From: Streptomyces sp. DH-12
GTDB lineage: Bacteria > Actinomycetota > Actinomycetes > Streptomycetales > Streptomycetaceae
Direction: 5' to 3'
Length of the DNA stretch: 64,000 bases
Assembly (NCBI RefSeq): GCF_002899455.1
Contig: NZ_PPFB01000001.1
Location: 5,851,001 to 5,915,000 of the forward strand
Shown one piece after another: positions 48,167 through 56,755 of this stretch. Made by a program: the position numbers and the translations under genes. Each line of letters begins with the position of its first letter. Positions within the stretch are counted from its first letter, which is position 1. Below the pieces are notes generated by a model that saw only the letters and a program-made list of their open reading frames with translations, made no database searches and was not told where the DNA came from.

Positions 48167-48283
48167 ATGCCAGTCCTCGACCCCAACCCGCAGAACGGCC
48201 AGAAGAAGATGCTGTTCGTCTTCGGCCTGTTCTTCGCGATCTTCATCGTCATCGGCGTCGTCGCGACGGTGCTCGCGCCCTGA
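48167..48283 (+). CDS. small transporter-associated membrane protein (SGM_5486 type)
   Basis: 38 residues: a polar start (MPVLDPNPQNGQKK) and one membrane helix (MLFVFGLFFAIFIVIGVVATVLAP). It matches a streptomycete small-protein family labelled SGM_5486 transporter-associated, in which the same MPVLDPNPQNGQKK start is seen. It follows the MFS gene after the minisatellite on the same strand, consistent with association with that transporter. Function unknown. It is too short for standard ORF cut-offs. Confidence 0.8.
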   Translation: MPVLDPNPQNGQKKMLFVFGLFFAIFIVIGVVATVLAP

Positions 48284-48508
48284 GCGCGGCGGTCCTCCCC
48301 ACGCCCCGGGCGGGAGGGCATTCCTCGCGCCCCGGGCGCGGTGACTGTTTCCGCGCCCCATGGTGGTGCTGGCACCCCCGTCCCCTAGGGGGTCAGGCTC
48401 AGGGTCAAGTGGGTGGATCACCGGATGGGTTGACGCCCCGCTGATCCGTACCTTCGAGATGTGGCCGCGACCGGCGCGCCACGGACCACTCGAAGAGCGG
48501 AGGCCCCC

Positions 48509-48715
48509 ATGTCGGCGCGTACGCACTCCCGGCCCGCCCAGGCCCCCCGGGCAGGTGCCGCCACCCGGCTGCCGTGGTGGGCCCTGGCCCTCCCCGCCCT
48601 GGCCTTCGTGGCCCTGCTCGCCCTCGTCCTCGACCCCGCCGACGCGCACGCGACCGCCGGTGAGCCCGCGCTCACCCTCCTCGTCGAACGGGCGCAGCAG
48701 CTCATGGCCCGCTGA
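48509..48715 (+). CDS. small single-TM protein, unknown
   Basis: 68 residues from ATG 48509 with GAGCGGAGG upstream: a basic N-terminus (MSARTHSRPAQAPRAGAATR), one hydrophobic helix (LPWWALALPALAFVALLALVL) and a short polar C-terminus (ERAQQLMAR). I do not recognise the family. Codon bias is normal. It sits 63 bp before the SixA-like gene on the same strand, possibly in one transcript. Confidence 0.7.
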   Translation: MSARTHSRPAQAPRAGAATRLPWWALALPALAFVALLALVLDPADAHATAGEPALTLLVERAQQLMAR

Positions 48716-48778
48716 ACGCGCCGAGGCGCCGGTCAACTCCCTGAGCCCTGTGGCCTGTTTCATGCGAAGCTGGGTGTC

Positions 48779-49297
48779 ATGAGCGTCGCAGAACCCCGCA
48801 GGATTGTCCTTTTCCGGCATGCGAAAGCCGACTGGCCTCCGGTGGCCGACCACGAGCGCCCCCTCGCCGAGCGAGGCCGCCTGGACGCTGCGGCCGCCGG
48901 CCGCAAGCTGGCCGACACCGGCGTCGCCTTCGACCTGGCCCTGTGCTCCACGGCGGTCCGCACCCGCGAGACCTGGAAGCTCGCGGTCCACGAGTTCCCG
49001 AAGCGGCCGAAGACCGTCTACGAGGAGCGGATCTACGAGGCCTCGCCCGGCGAGCTGATCGCCCTGCTCAACGAGACCTCCGACGACGCGCAGAACGTCC
49101 TGCTGATCGGCCACAACCCGGGCGTGCAGGGGCTGGCCGACATCCTGGCCGGCACGTCCGAGGGCGACGCCCGCGAGCGCATGACGCGCCGCGGCTACCC
49201 GGCCGCCGCCTTCTCGGTCCTCACCTTCACCGGCCCCTGGAAGTCCCTGGAGCCCGGCACCGCCACGCTGGTCGACTACTGGGCGCCCACCGAGTGA
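48779..49297 (+). CDS. SixA-like histidine phosphatase
   Basis: 172 residues of the phosphoglycerate-mutase-like histidine phosphatase superfamily, SixA branch: nucleophile RHAKADW (H14-type), the second Arg region ERPLAERGR, the LCSTAVRTRET block, and the second His in LLIGHNPGVQGLA. In E. coli SixA removes phosphate from histidine in phosphorelay or PTS proteins. Here the target is unknown. ATG at 48779; convergent with serB, sharing a terminator. Confidence 0.9.
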   Translation: MSVAEPRRIVLFRHAKADWPPVADHERPLAERGRLDAAAAGRKLADTGVAFDLALCSTAVRTRETWKLAVHEFPKRPKTVYEERIYEASPGELIALLNETSDDAQNVLLIGHNPGVQGLADILAGTSEGDARERMTRRGYPAAAFSVLTFTGPWKSLEPGTATLVDYWAPTE

Positions 49298-49325
49298 CCC
49301 CCGGCTGACCCGCCCGGCACGACAG

Positions 49326-49358
49326 GGGCCCGGCACCGACCACGTCGGCGCCGGGCCC
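49326..49358. terminator. bidirectional terminator between SixA-like gene and serB
   Basis: Hairpin GGGCCCGGC / GCCGGGCCC with inner pairing ACCGAC/GTCGGC, between the convergent genes. Confidence 0.7.
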
Positions 49359-49386
49359 GTCCGTCGTCACGGCCGGTCCGCGCGGA

Positions 49387-50595
49387 TCAGCCGCCCGCGA
49401 GCGTGTCCGCGGCCTCGACCTCTTCGCGCGTGATGCCCAGCAGGTACAGGACGGTGTCGAGGAAGGGGACGTTCACGGCCGTGTGGGCCGCCTCGCGCAC
49501 CACCGGCTTGGCGTTGAAGGCGACACCGAGACCGGCCGCGTTCAGCATGTCCAGGTCGTTCGCGCCGTCGCCGATCGCCACCGTCTGCGACAGCGGCACA
49601 CCCGCCTCGGCCGCGAAGCGGCGCAGCAGCCGGGCCTTGCCCGCCCGGTCCACGATCTCGCCGGTCACCCGGCCGGTGAGCTTGCCGTCGACGATCTCCA
49701 GCGTGTTCGCCTGGGCGAAGTCCAGACCGAGGCGCTCCTTCAGGTCGTCGGTGACCTGGGTGAAGCCGCCCGACACCACCCCCACCTGGTAGCCGAGCCG
49801 CTTGAGCGTACGGATCAGGGTGCGGGCGCCCGGCGTCAGACGCACCTCGCTGCGCACCTTGTCGATCACGGAGGCGTCCAGCCCCTCCAGCAGCGCCACC
49901 CGGGCGTGCAGGGACTGCTCGAAGTCGAGCTCCCCGCGCATCGCCGCCGCCGTCACCTCGGCGACCTGGTCCTCGCAGCCGGCGTGCGCGGCGAAGAGCT
50001 CGATCACCTCGTCCTGGATGAGCGTGGAGTCCACGTCCATGACCACCAGACGCTGCGCCCTGCGGTACAGACCCGCCGCGACCACCGCGATGTCCACCCG
50101 GAACCGGGCCGAGTCCGTCACCAGCGCGGTGCGCAGCGCCTCCGTCTCCACACCGGACACCGCGAACTCCACGGCGGTCACCGGATACTTGGCGAGCCGG
50201 AAGATACGGTCGATGTTGCCGCCGGCCTTGGTGATCCGGGCGGCTATCGTCGCCGTCGCCTCCGAGGTGAGGGGGTGGCCCAGCACGGTCACCAGGGACC
50301 TGCCCAGACCGCGGGGGCGGTTGTCGCCCTTGCCGGAGATGATCTCCGCCTGCATCTTCATCGACTCCGCCCAGCTGTGGACGGTCGCCCGCAGGTCACC
50401 CTCCATCCCCGCCGGGGGCTGGGTCACGAGCGCGCAGAGCACGATGCGACCGCGGGTGACGACCTGCTCGATGTCGACCACGTCGACGGAGTAGGCGGCG
50501 AGGGTGTCGAAGAGGCCGGCCGTGATGCCGGGCCTGTCCTTGCCGAAGATCTTGACCAGGAGGGTGGGAACGTCGGAGTTCTGCGATGCGCTCAT
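49387..50595 (-). CDS. serB: phosphoserine phosphatase with two ACT domains
   Basis: Last step of serine synthesis. 402 residues. Two N-terminal ACT domains (about 8-85: VPTLLVKIFGKDRPGITAGLFDTL; and about 97-180: VTVLGHPLTSEATATIAARI) precede the HAD phosphatase (about 185-395) with DVDSTLI, SGGFTQV and GDGANDLDML. ACT pairs often bind serine or other amino acids for feedback control. ATG 50595 overlaps the stop of a 76-residue upstream ORF (ATGA), suggesting coupled translation. Confidence 0.94.
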   Translation of the reverse strand: MSASQNSDVPTLLVKIFGKDRPGITAGLFDTLAAYSVDVVDIEQVVTRGRIVLCALVTQPPAGMEGDLRATVHSWAESMKMQAEIISGKGDNRPRGLGRSLVTVLGHPLTSEATATIAARITKAGGNIDRIFRLAKYPVTAVEFAVSGVETEALRTALVTDSARFRVDIAVVAAGLYRRAQRLVVMDVDSTLIQDEVIELFAAHAGCEDQVAEVTAAAMRGELDFEQSLHARVALLEGLDASVIDKVRSEVRLTPGARTLIRTLKRLGYQVGVVSGGFTQVTDDLKERLGLDFAQANTLEIVDGKLTGRVTGEIVDRAGKARLLRRFAAEAGVPLSQTVAIGDGANDLDMLNAAGLGVAFNAKPVVREAAHTAVNVPFLDTVLYLLGITREEVEAADTLAGG

Positions 50596-50822
50596 GGTGC
50601 TCCCACCGTATCCGGCACGCAGTGCCCCGCGCCCGCGAGGTCCGCCAGCCGGACACCCTCACCGACCCTCTCCGGGCCGTGTCCCGGCTCGCTCGTCAGC
50701 GCCGCCGTCCCCGCCGCCCCGATCAGCGCCCAGCTCACCGCGGCGACCGCGGACATCACCGCCTCCGCCCACGGCACAACGGCGTCACGCCCCGGCCCGG
50801 CGGTGCCCCTGGCAGCACCCAT
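50592..50822 (-). CDS. small protein upstream of serB, one TM segment
   Basis: 76 residues from ATG 50822: short N-terminus, a probable membrane helix (AEAVMSAVAAVSWALIGAAGTAAL) and a polar C-terminus. Its TGA overlaps the serB ATG (ATGA), the reason to believe it is translated. I do not recognise the family; codon bias is normal for the region. It may be a chance ORF that supports serB translation. Confidence 0.55.
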   Translation of the reverse strand: MGAARGTAGPGRDAVVPWAEAVMSAVAAVSWALIGAAGTAALTSEPGHGPERVGEGVRLADLAGAGHCVPDTVGAP

Positions 50823-51050
50823 GGCGGATCCCCCGAGCCGGGGAGCGGCCCGGCGGGCCGCACATGTCCCCCTCGCGGGGTTTACCGCGCTCCGGTCCGG
50901 TTTCCCCCTTCGTCCGGACAGGACCGTCGACGCCTTGTCGCGGGGTCGTGACAGGGCCGACTTCCGGTCGGAGGACCGGGCCTGAAATAGTTCCCCCGAT
51001 GTTCGACATCCCCAGACTCCCTGCGACGGGGGCATTCGGGGGACAACTCA

Positions 51051-53597
51051 GTGGGGCGTGGAGTGCCGGAACTCGTACTGGAAACAAACGGACGCACCTG
51101 GACGCTCGATCCGTCCAGGTCCTACACCCTGGGACGTGACCCACAGGGCGACGTCGTACTGGACGACGCCAGGGTGTCCTGGCGTCACGCCACGATCAGC
51201 TTCAACGGCCGCAGTTGGATGATCGAGGACCACGGCAGCACCAACGGCACGTTCGTGCAGGGGCAGCGGATCCACCACCTGGAGTTCAGCGCCGACACGG
51301 TGCTGCACCTGGGCAACGCGACCGACGGGCCGCGCGTGACGCTGTCTGGTGCTGGTGCCGGCGCCGGTGCCGTGCCGCAGGCCCAGCCGCAGCAGCCGTA
51401 CGCCGCCCAGGGCGCGGGCGCCGGCTGGGCGCAGCAGCCGCCCGTCCGGCAGCAGCCGCCGGCCCAGCAGGGCTGGCAGCAGCCGCAGCAGCAGGGCGGG
51501 CCGCAGCAGGCCGCGCCGCACATCCCGCAGCAGCAGGGCCCCGGTGGTGGCGCGGGGGCGCCGCCGGTCCACGGCGACCGCAGTCCCACGACGTTCCACC
51601 AGTTCTCGCTCGGCCGCGTGATGCGCATCGGCCGTGCCCTGGAGAACGACCTGGTCGTCTCCGACCTCCAGGTGTCCCGCAACCACGCGGAGTTCCACTC
51701 GACGCCCGACGGGCGCATGGAGATCCGCGACCTGGGCTCGCACAACGGCACCTACGTCAACGGCCAGCCGATCCCCAAGGGCGGCTCGCAACTGCTCGGC
51801 CCCACCGACGTCGTGGGCGTCGGTCACTCGACGTTCCGGATCGTCGGCGACCGGCTCGAGGAGTTCGTCGACACCGGTGAGGTGTCCTTCTCCGCCCGCC
51901 ACCTGACCGTCACGGTCGACGGCGGCAAGCAGATCCTCAAGGACGTCTCCTTCGGCGTTCCGGAGAAGTCGCTGATCGCGGTCATCGGCCCGTCCGGCTC
52001 CGGCAAGTCGACGCTGCTCAAGGCGCTCACCGGCTACCGGCCCGCCAACGAGGGCGAGGTGCTGTACGACAACCGGAACCTCTACAAGCAGTTCGCCGAG
52101 CTGCGGCAGCGCATCGGTCTGGTCCCGCAGGACGACATCCTGCACAAGGAGCTGACCGTCAAGCGTGCCCTGAAGTACGCGGCCAAGCTGCGCTTCCCCG
52201 CCGACACCACGGCGGCCGAGCGCGAGGCCCGCATCGACGAGGTGCTGCGCGAGCTGAAGCTGGACATCCACAAGGACAAGAGGGTCACGTCCCTGTCCGG
52301 CGGCCAGCGCAAGCGCGTGTCCGTGGCACTGGAGCTGCTCACCAAGCCGTCGCTGATCTTCCTGGACGAGCCGACCTCCGGTCTCGACCCGGGCATGGAC
52401 CGTGACGTCATGCAGCTGCTGCGCGGACTGGCCGACGACGGCCGCACGGTCCTGGTGGTGACCCACTCGGTGGCCGAGCTGGCGCTGTGCGACAAGCTTC
52501 TGGTGATGGCGCCGGGCGGTTCGGTGGCCTACTTCGGCCCGCCCGAGGAGGCGCTGAACTTCTTCGGTTACGACACCTGGGCCGATGTGTTCTCCGCCTT
52601 CGAGAACTACCGCGACTACGACTGGGCGGGCCGCTGGAAGGGCTCGCAGCACTACCAGATGTACGCGGCGGACATCGACGCGGTCGCCCCGCAGTCCGTG
52701 CAGGTCCCCCCGATGCAGGCGATGAAGCCGCCGAAGCCGCAGGGCTGGCTGTCGCAGTTCTCCACCCTGGTGCGCCGGTACGTGTCGGTGATCGTCTCCG
52801 ACAAGGGCTTCCTCGCCCTGATGGTGATCCTGCCGGCCGTCCTCGGCGCGGTCAGCCTGCTCATCAACCCGGACAAGGGCCTGCTGCCCAACCCGCCCCA
52901 CCCGCAGACCGGGCGGCTCGCCCCGAACGGCACGGCCACCACGGTGCTGCTGATCCTCGCGGTCGGCGCCTGTTTCGCGGGCGCCGCGAACTCCGTGCGC
53001 GAGCTGATCAAGGAACGGGTCATCTACGAGCGGGAGCGCGCCACGGGCCTGTCCCGCTCGGCGTACCTGATGTCCAAGGTGTTCGTGCTCGGCCTGATCA
53101 CCGTGCTCCAGGGGCTGCTGGTCGGCGTGATCGGCTTCGCCAGCCGGGAGATCCCGGAGGAGGGTCTGATCCTCGGGGGCTTCACGCTGCTGGAGCTGTC
53201 GCTGCCGATCATGGCGCTCGGCTTCACCTCGATGATGTTCGGCCTGATCATCTCCTCGCTGGTGAAGACCGCCGAGAAGACCATGCCGCTGCTGGTGATG
53301 TTCGCGATCATCCAGGTCGTCTTCACCGGCTGCCTTTTCACCCTGCACGGCTCGATCGGCGTCAACCAGTTCTCGTTCCTGATGCCGTCGCGCTGGGCCG
53401 TCGCCGCGTCGGGCGCCACGCTGGACTTCAACAGGATCAGTCCGCCGGAGAGCGCGGGCGACACCGACCCGCTGTGGGAGCACACGGCCGGCGCCTGGGC
53501 GATGGACATGGGCGCGCTGCTCGCCCTCGGCGTGATCTGCGGCTTCTTCGTGGCGCGCTTCCTGCGCCGCCACGAGCCCGAGGTCATGCGCAAGTAG
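51051..53597 (+). CDS. FHA-FHA-ABC transporter fusion (ATPase plus permease)
   Basis: 848 residues. FHA domain 1 (about 25-100) has GRDPQGDVVLDD, RVSWRHA and GSTNGTF; a Gln/Pro-rich linker (about 115-170) follows; FHA domain 2 (about 193-260) has GRALENDLVVSD, VSRNHAEF and GSHNGTYVNG; then an ABC ATPase (Walker A GPSGSGKST about 311-319, LSGGQRKR about 413, Walker B IFLDEPTSGLDPG) and a C-terminal ABC-2 type permease with about six membrane helices (from about 580). FHA domains read phosphothreonine, so the transporter is probably controlled by Ser/Thr kinases. GTG 51051 is used; a GTG at 51063 is possible. Confidence 0.93.
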   Translation: MGRGVPELVLETNGRTWTLDPSRSYTLGRDPQGDVVLDDARVSWRHATISFNGRSWMIEDHGSTNGTFVQGQRIHHLEFSADTVLHLGNATDGPRVTLSGAGAGAGAVPQAQPQQPYAAQGAGAGWAQQPPVRQQPPAQQGWQQPQQQGGPQQAAPHIPQQQGPGGGAGAPPVHGDRSPTTFHQFSLGRVMRIGRALENDLVVSDLQVSRNHAEFHSTPDGRMEIRDLGSHNGTYVNGQPIPKGGSQLLGPTDVVGVGHSTFRIVGDRLEEFVDTGEVSFSARHLTVTVDGGKQILKDVSFGVPEKSLIAVIGPSGSGKSTLLKALTGYRPANEGEVLYDNRNLYKQFAELRQRIGLVPQDDILHKELTVKRALKYAAKLRFPADTTAAEREARIDEVLRELKLDIHKDKRVTSLSGGQRKRVSVALELLTKPSLIFLDEPTSGLDPGMDRDVMQLLRGLADDGRTVLVVTHSVAELALCDKLLVMAPGGSVAYFGPPEEALNFFGYDTWADVFSAFENYRDYDWAGRWKGSQHYQMYAADIDAVAPQSVQVPPMQAMKPPKPQGWLSQFSTLVRRYVSVIVSDKGFLALMVILPAVLGAVSLLINPDKGLLPNPPHPQTGRLAPNGTATTVLLILAVGACFAGAANSVRELIKERVIYERERATGLSRSAYLMSKVFVLGLITVLQGLLVGVIGFASREIPEEGLILGGFTLLELSLPIMALGFTSMMFGLIISSLVKTAEKTMPLLVMFAIIQVVFTGCLFTLHGSIGVNQFSFLMPSRWAVAASGATLDFNRISPPESAGDTDPLWEHTAGAWAMDMGALLALGVICGFFVARFLRRHEPEVMRK

Positions 53598-53612
53598 TCC
53601 TGCCGTACGGCC

Positions 53613-53652
53613 CCGAAGGGCGGCGCCCCGTCAGGAGGGCGCCGCCCTTCGG
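53613..53652. terminator. bidirectional terminator
   Basis: Inverted repeat with 15-bp arms (CCGAAGGGCGGCGCC / GGCGCCGCCCTTCGG), 15 bases after the ABC gene stop and 36 before the stop of the convergent SLT gene. Confidence 0.8.
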
Positions 53653-53688
53653 CGTCCGTGTGCGCAAGGAGAGGCCCGCGCCGACCTC

Positions 53689-54411
53689 TCAGTACGCGCT
53701 GTCGACGTTGTCCATGGTGCCGTACCTGTCCGCCGCGTAGTTGCAGGCGGCGACGATGTTGGCGACCGGGTCGTAGATGTCCTTCGGGGTACCCTTGACG
53801 TGGTACGCCTCGAAGGTCGGCGGGATCACCTGCAGCAGTCCCTTGGAGGGGATGCCGTTCCGGGCGTTGATGTCCCAGAGGTTGATCGCCATCGGGTTGC
53901 CCGAGGACTCCCGCATGATGTTGCGGTGGATGCCCTCGTAGGAGCCGGGGATGCCGTTCTTCTCCATGATGGACATGGCCTCGCGGATCCAGCCGTCGAG
54001 GTTGTTCCCGTACTTCTGCGGAGCGGCCTTCTTCACCTCGGCGCGCTCGGCCGAACGGCTCGCCGCCTCGGTCGCCTGGCGGGCCTTCGCGGCCTTGGCC
54101 TCGGCGGCCGCCTTCTTCTTCGCGGCGGCCTCGGCGGCGGCCTGCCTCTTCGCCGCGATCTGCTCGGCCTTCACGCTGGCGCCCGCGAGCTGGTCGGTGA
54201 TGTCGGCCTTGACGCCCTGGATCCGCTCGGTGCTGTAGGTCACCGTCGCCGTCCGGGCGGGGGCCTCGGCCGTGGTCGTCGTGGACGCGCTGCTCGGGAC
54301 CGCGGAGAAGCCGATGGCGGCGGCGCCGAGGGCGGCGACGCCCGCGGCGGCGATCTTGTGGTGGCGGGTCAGGGCACGACTGTGACCACGGGTGAGGATG
54401 TGCTGGGGCAT
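53689..54411 (-). CDS. secreted lytic transglycosylase-type (SLT) protein
   Basis: 240 residues from ATG 54411 (AGAGGT upstream). Signal peptide at about 1-40 (HKIAAAGVAALGAAAIGFSAVPSSAS). A long Ala/Lys/Glu coiled coil (about 75-135, AAKRQAAAEAAAKKKAAAEAKAAKA) leads to a lysozyme-like domain (about 145-240) with NIMRESSGNP for the catalytic Glu, SKGLLQVIPPTFEAY and the late YGTMDNVDSAY. It probably cuts peptidoglycan. Upstream there is a -35/-10 pair and a transcribed leader of about 110 bases with a hairpin. An ATG 23 codons upstream is less likely because it precedes the signal peptide by a charged stretch. Confidence 0.87.
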   Translation of the reverse strand: MPQHILTRGHSRALTRHHKIAAAGVAALGAAAIGFSAVPSSASTTTTAEAPARTATVTYSTERIQGVKADITDQLAGASVKAEQIAAKRQAAAEAAAKKKAAAEAKAAKARQATEAASRSAERAEVKKAAPQKYGNNLDGWIREAMSIMEKNGIPGSYEGIHRNIMRESSGNPMAINLWDINARNGIPSKGLLQVIPPTFEAYHVKGTPKDIYDPVANIVAACNYAADRYGTMDNVDSAY

Positions 54412-54525
54412 GCGGAACGGACCTCTTCGAATAGCGCGGAGGTCGCTCGATGTCCGGTGCGGACGGTGCTTCTTCGGCACACGAACGCCGCGGGCGAGAA
54501 CCCACGGCGTTGAGCGACGCAGCCA

Positions 54526-54554
54526 TTCTTAGCGGCCGCAAAATCGCTCGGCAA
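54526..54554 (-). promoter_or_regulatory. promoter of SLT gene
   Basis: Minus strand: TTGCCG (plus 54549-54554), 17-bp spacer, TAAGAA (54526-54531). The start of transcription would be near 54519, giving a leader of about 108 bases with a hairpin (arms AACGCCG/CGGCGTT, 54484-54511). Confidence 0.55.
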
Positions 54555-54763
54555 AGATGTGACCTACGAAGCCGGGTAGTGGATCAGGGGGGTGCGAAAC
54601 CGGGCAGATCGGGCTGTTCGCCCCGTTCATGTGGGCGGTATGTCGCTCCTACTCCACTTCGTACGTGATGTGCACCCTATGCGCGGCCTCACACCCGCCC
54701 CCCTCCCCCCTCACCGCGTGTTGCTGCCGCAACGCGCTGTGTGAGATGCTCCACGGCCCCCGT

Positions 54764-55807
54764 TCAGGACGGCAGCAACAGGTGCACGTCCCCGAACTCG
54801 TGCCACAGGTAACGCCCGCGCAGCGCCTCCTCGTAGGCCCGCCCGACCGCCTCCCGCCCCGCGACCGCCCCCAGCATCGACAGGTGCGACGCCTCCGGCT
54901 CGTGCAGCCCCGTCAGCAGCCCGTCCACCACCCGCACCCCCCGCTCCGGGGTGACCACCAGATCCGTCCACCCCGCGCGGGCCCGCACCGCCCCGTCGGA
55001 ACCGGCCGCCGACTCCAGCGCCCGCACCGCCGTCGTCCCCACCGCGATCACCCGGCCGCCGCCCGCCCGCACCGCGCCGATCAGCCGCGCCGACGCCTCC
55101 GGCACCGCGAACCGCTCCGGGTACGGCGGCTCGTGCGCCTCCGCCGACGCCACCCCCGTGTCCAGCCGGACCGGTGCGAACCACACCCCGCGGCTCACCA
55201 GCTCCGTCACCGTCCGCGCGGTGAACGGACGCCCCGCGCTCGGCATCTCCGCGCTCCCCGAGCCGTCCCGCGACGGCAGCGCGAACACCGTCTGGTACGC
55301 CGACAGCGGCTGGTCCCGCTCCGTGTACGCGTACCGGATCGGCCGCCCGTGCTCCCGCAGCAGCCCCGGCACGTCCCGCGACACCCGCGCCCACCACAGC
55401 CGCGGCGACCCCGCGCTCAGCGGCTCCTCGACCCACAGCCGCGCGTCCCCGGCGAGCCGCACCTCCGTACCCGCACGCGTACCCGCGCGCACGCGCGTGG
55501 TGCCCCGCCCGTCCGGGTTCCGCAGCTCGACCGCCCAGCGTTCGTCGTCCCCCCGGGTGGAGAAGTGCACCACCACGCGCGCGTCGCCGGTCCGGCCGTC
55601 GACGGCCGCCGCCAGCGTGGGCGAGGTGTTCACCACCAGCAGGTCGCCGGCGCGCAGCAGCAGCGGCAGCTCCGCGAACGCGTGGTGCGACACCTCGGCG
55701 CCCCGCGACACCAGCAACCGCACCGCGTCCCGGTCCCGGCCGGGGGCCCGACGCTCCGCCGGCACCCGCGCCGACAGCTCCTCCGGCACCCGGAACGTGA
55801 CCGTCAC
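54764..55807 (-). CDS. QueA-like S-adenosylmethionine:tRNA ribosyltransferase-isomerase
   Basis: 347 residues, near the normal QueA length. The opening FRVPEELSARVPAERR ... RDAVRLLV, GDLLVVNTSPTLAA and the blocks SAYQTVFA, GRPFTARTVTELVSRGV and VTPERGVRVVDGLLTGLHEPEASHLSML follow QueA order. In canonical pathways QueA adds the epoxycyclopentane to preQ1 in tRNA, but no other queuosine gene is near. It is coupled to an SDR gene (GTGA overlap at 55807), which is unusual for QueA. The enzyme may act on a different nucleoside, so the symbol is withheld. Confidence 0.8.
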   Translation of the reverse strand: MTVTFRVPEELSARVPAERRAPGRDRDAVRLLVSRGAEVSHHAFAELPLLLRAGDLLVVNTSPTLAAAVDGRTGDARVVVHFSTRGDDERWAVELRNPDGRGTTRVRAGTRAGTEVRLAGDARLWVEEPLSAGSPRLWWARVSRDVPGLLREHGRPIRYAYTERDQPLSAYQTVFALPSRDGSGSAEMPSAGRPFTARTVTELVSRGVWFAPVRLDTGVASAEAHEPPYPERFAVPEASARLIGAVRAGGGRVIAVGTTAVRALESAAGSDGAVRARAGWTDLVVTPERGVRVVDGLLTGLHEPEASHLSMLGAVAGREAVGRAYEEALRGRYLWHEFGDVHLLLPS

Positions 55808-56502
55808 CGCCGTCCCTCCAGCAGCGCCGGGGCGCCGTAACGGCCACTGGCCGGCCGCTCGTCCAGCAGCCGCAGGAAGCCCGGCACCACCGCGTCCGGC
55901 TCCGGCCGCGGACCGTCGTCGTCCGGCACGGCCGCCGCGTACAGGTCCGTCGCCATGTCCCCGGGGTCGACCGCCCACACCCGCAGCCCCGGCTCCTCCT
56001 CCGCCAGCACCGCCGCCAGCCGGTCCAGCCCCGCCTTGGACGCCCCGTACCCGCCCCACGTCGGGTACGCCTCCGCGGCGGCGTCCGAGCTCACCATGAG
56101 CACCGCGCCCGCCTGGGCCGTCCGCAGCAGCGGCAGCGCCTCCTGCACCAGACCCAGCGCCGCCACCAGGTTCACCTCCAGCGCCCGCCGCAGCCCCTCC
56201 AGCGGCAGCTCCGCCAGCCGCACCAGCGGCTCGGCGCCCAGTGCGCTCGCGTTGTGCACCAGCAGGTCCACCCCGCCCAGCCGCCAGGCCGCCGCCACCA
56301 GCTCAGCCCGGTGCGCGGGGTCCGTGACGCCCCCGGGCACCGCCGTCACCCGCGTGCCGTGCCGTGCGGCCAGTACCGCCGTCTCCGCCAGGCGGTCCTC
56401 GCCCCGCGCGTCGAGCACCAGGTCCCAGCCCCGCTCCGCCAGCCCCAGGGCCAGCGCCCGTCCGAGCCCCTTCGAGGCGCCCGTGATGATCGCTACCGGC
56501 AT
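55804..56502 (-). CDS. SDR family oxidoreductase paired with QueA-like gene
   Basis: 232 residues. GASKGLG (about 8-14), HNASALG for NNAG, Ser in MVSSDAAAEA and YGASK with the Tyr/Lys pair, so a complete SDR. It has a longer loop (DDGPRPEPDAV) near the C-terminus. ATG 56502 with the divergent histidine kinase 253 bp away. It overlaps the QueA-like gene by four bases, so the two are coexpressed and perhaps act on one substrate. No known pathway pairs these families. Confidence 0.88.
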   Translation of the reverse strand: MPVAIITGASKGLGRALALGLAERGWDLVLDARGEDRLAETAVLAARHGTRVTAVPGGVTDPAHRAELVAAAWRLGGVDLLVHNASALGAEPLVRLAELPLEGLRRALEVNLVAALGLVQEALPLLRTAQAGAVLMVSSDAAAEAYPTWGGYGASKAGLDRLAAVLAEEEPGLRVWAVDPGDMATDLYAAAVPDDDGPRPEPDAVVPGFLRLLDERPASGRYGAPALLEGRR

Positions 56503-56755
56503 GACAACCGTCCCCTCGTCCGTCGTGCCGTCCCGCCGTGTCGGCGTGCGATCACCGTAGGAAGCCGGGCCCGGGCGCCGCCTCGGCCGCGGGACGCAGC
56601 CGCCCGGGTCCCTTCGGCCTACGACGGCACGCCCCCGCCCCGGGTCCCGGGCCGCGGCGGCCGGCCCCGGACCCGGGACCTAGGACCAGCGACGGGGGAG
56701 AGGGGCGGACACCGGCCCGATCCGCCGGGCCGGGCGCCGCCGGTACCGTGAGGAC

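Noticed and set aside
54481..54600. ydaO-type (c-di-AMP) riboswitch before the SLT gene
   Set aside because: TCGCTCAACGCCG resembles the start of the motif, but the conserved GGGGA and GGGTGAA blocks are missing.
56606..56620. DevR/OsdR-type box GGGTCCCTTCGGCCT upstream of the two-component genes
   Set aside because: Five mismatches to the DosR-type consensus; not convincing.
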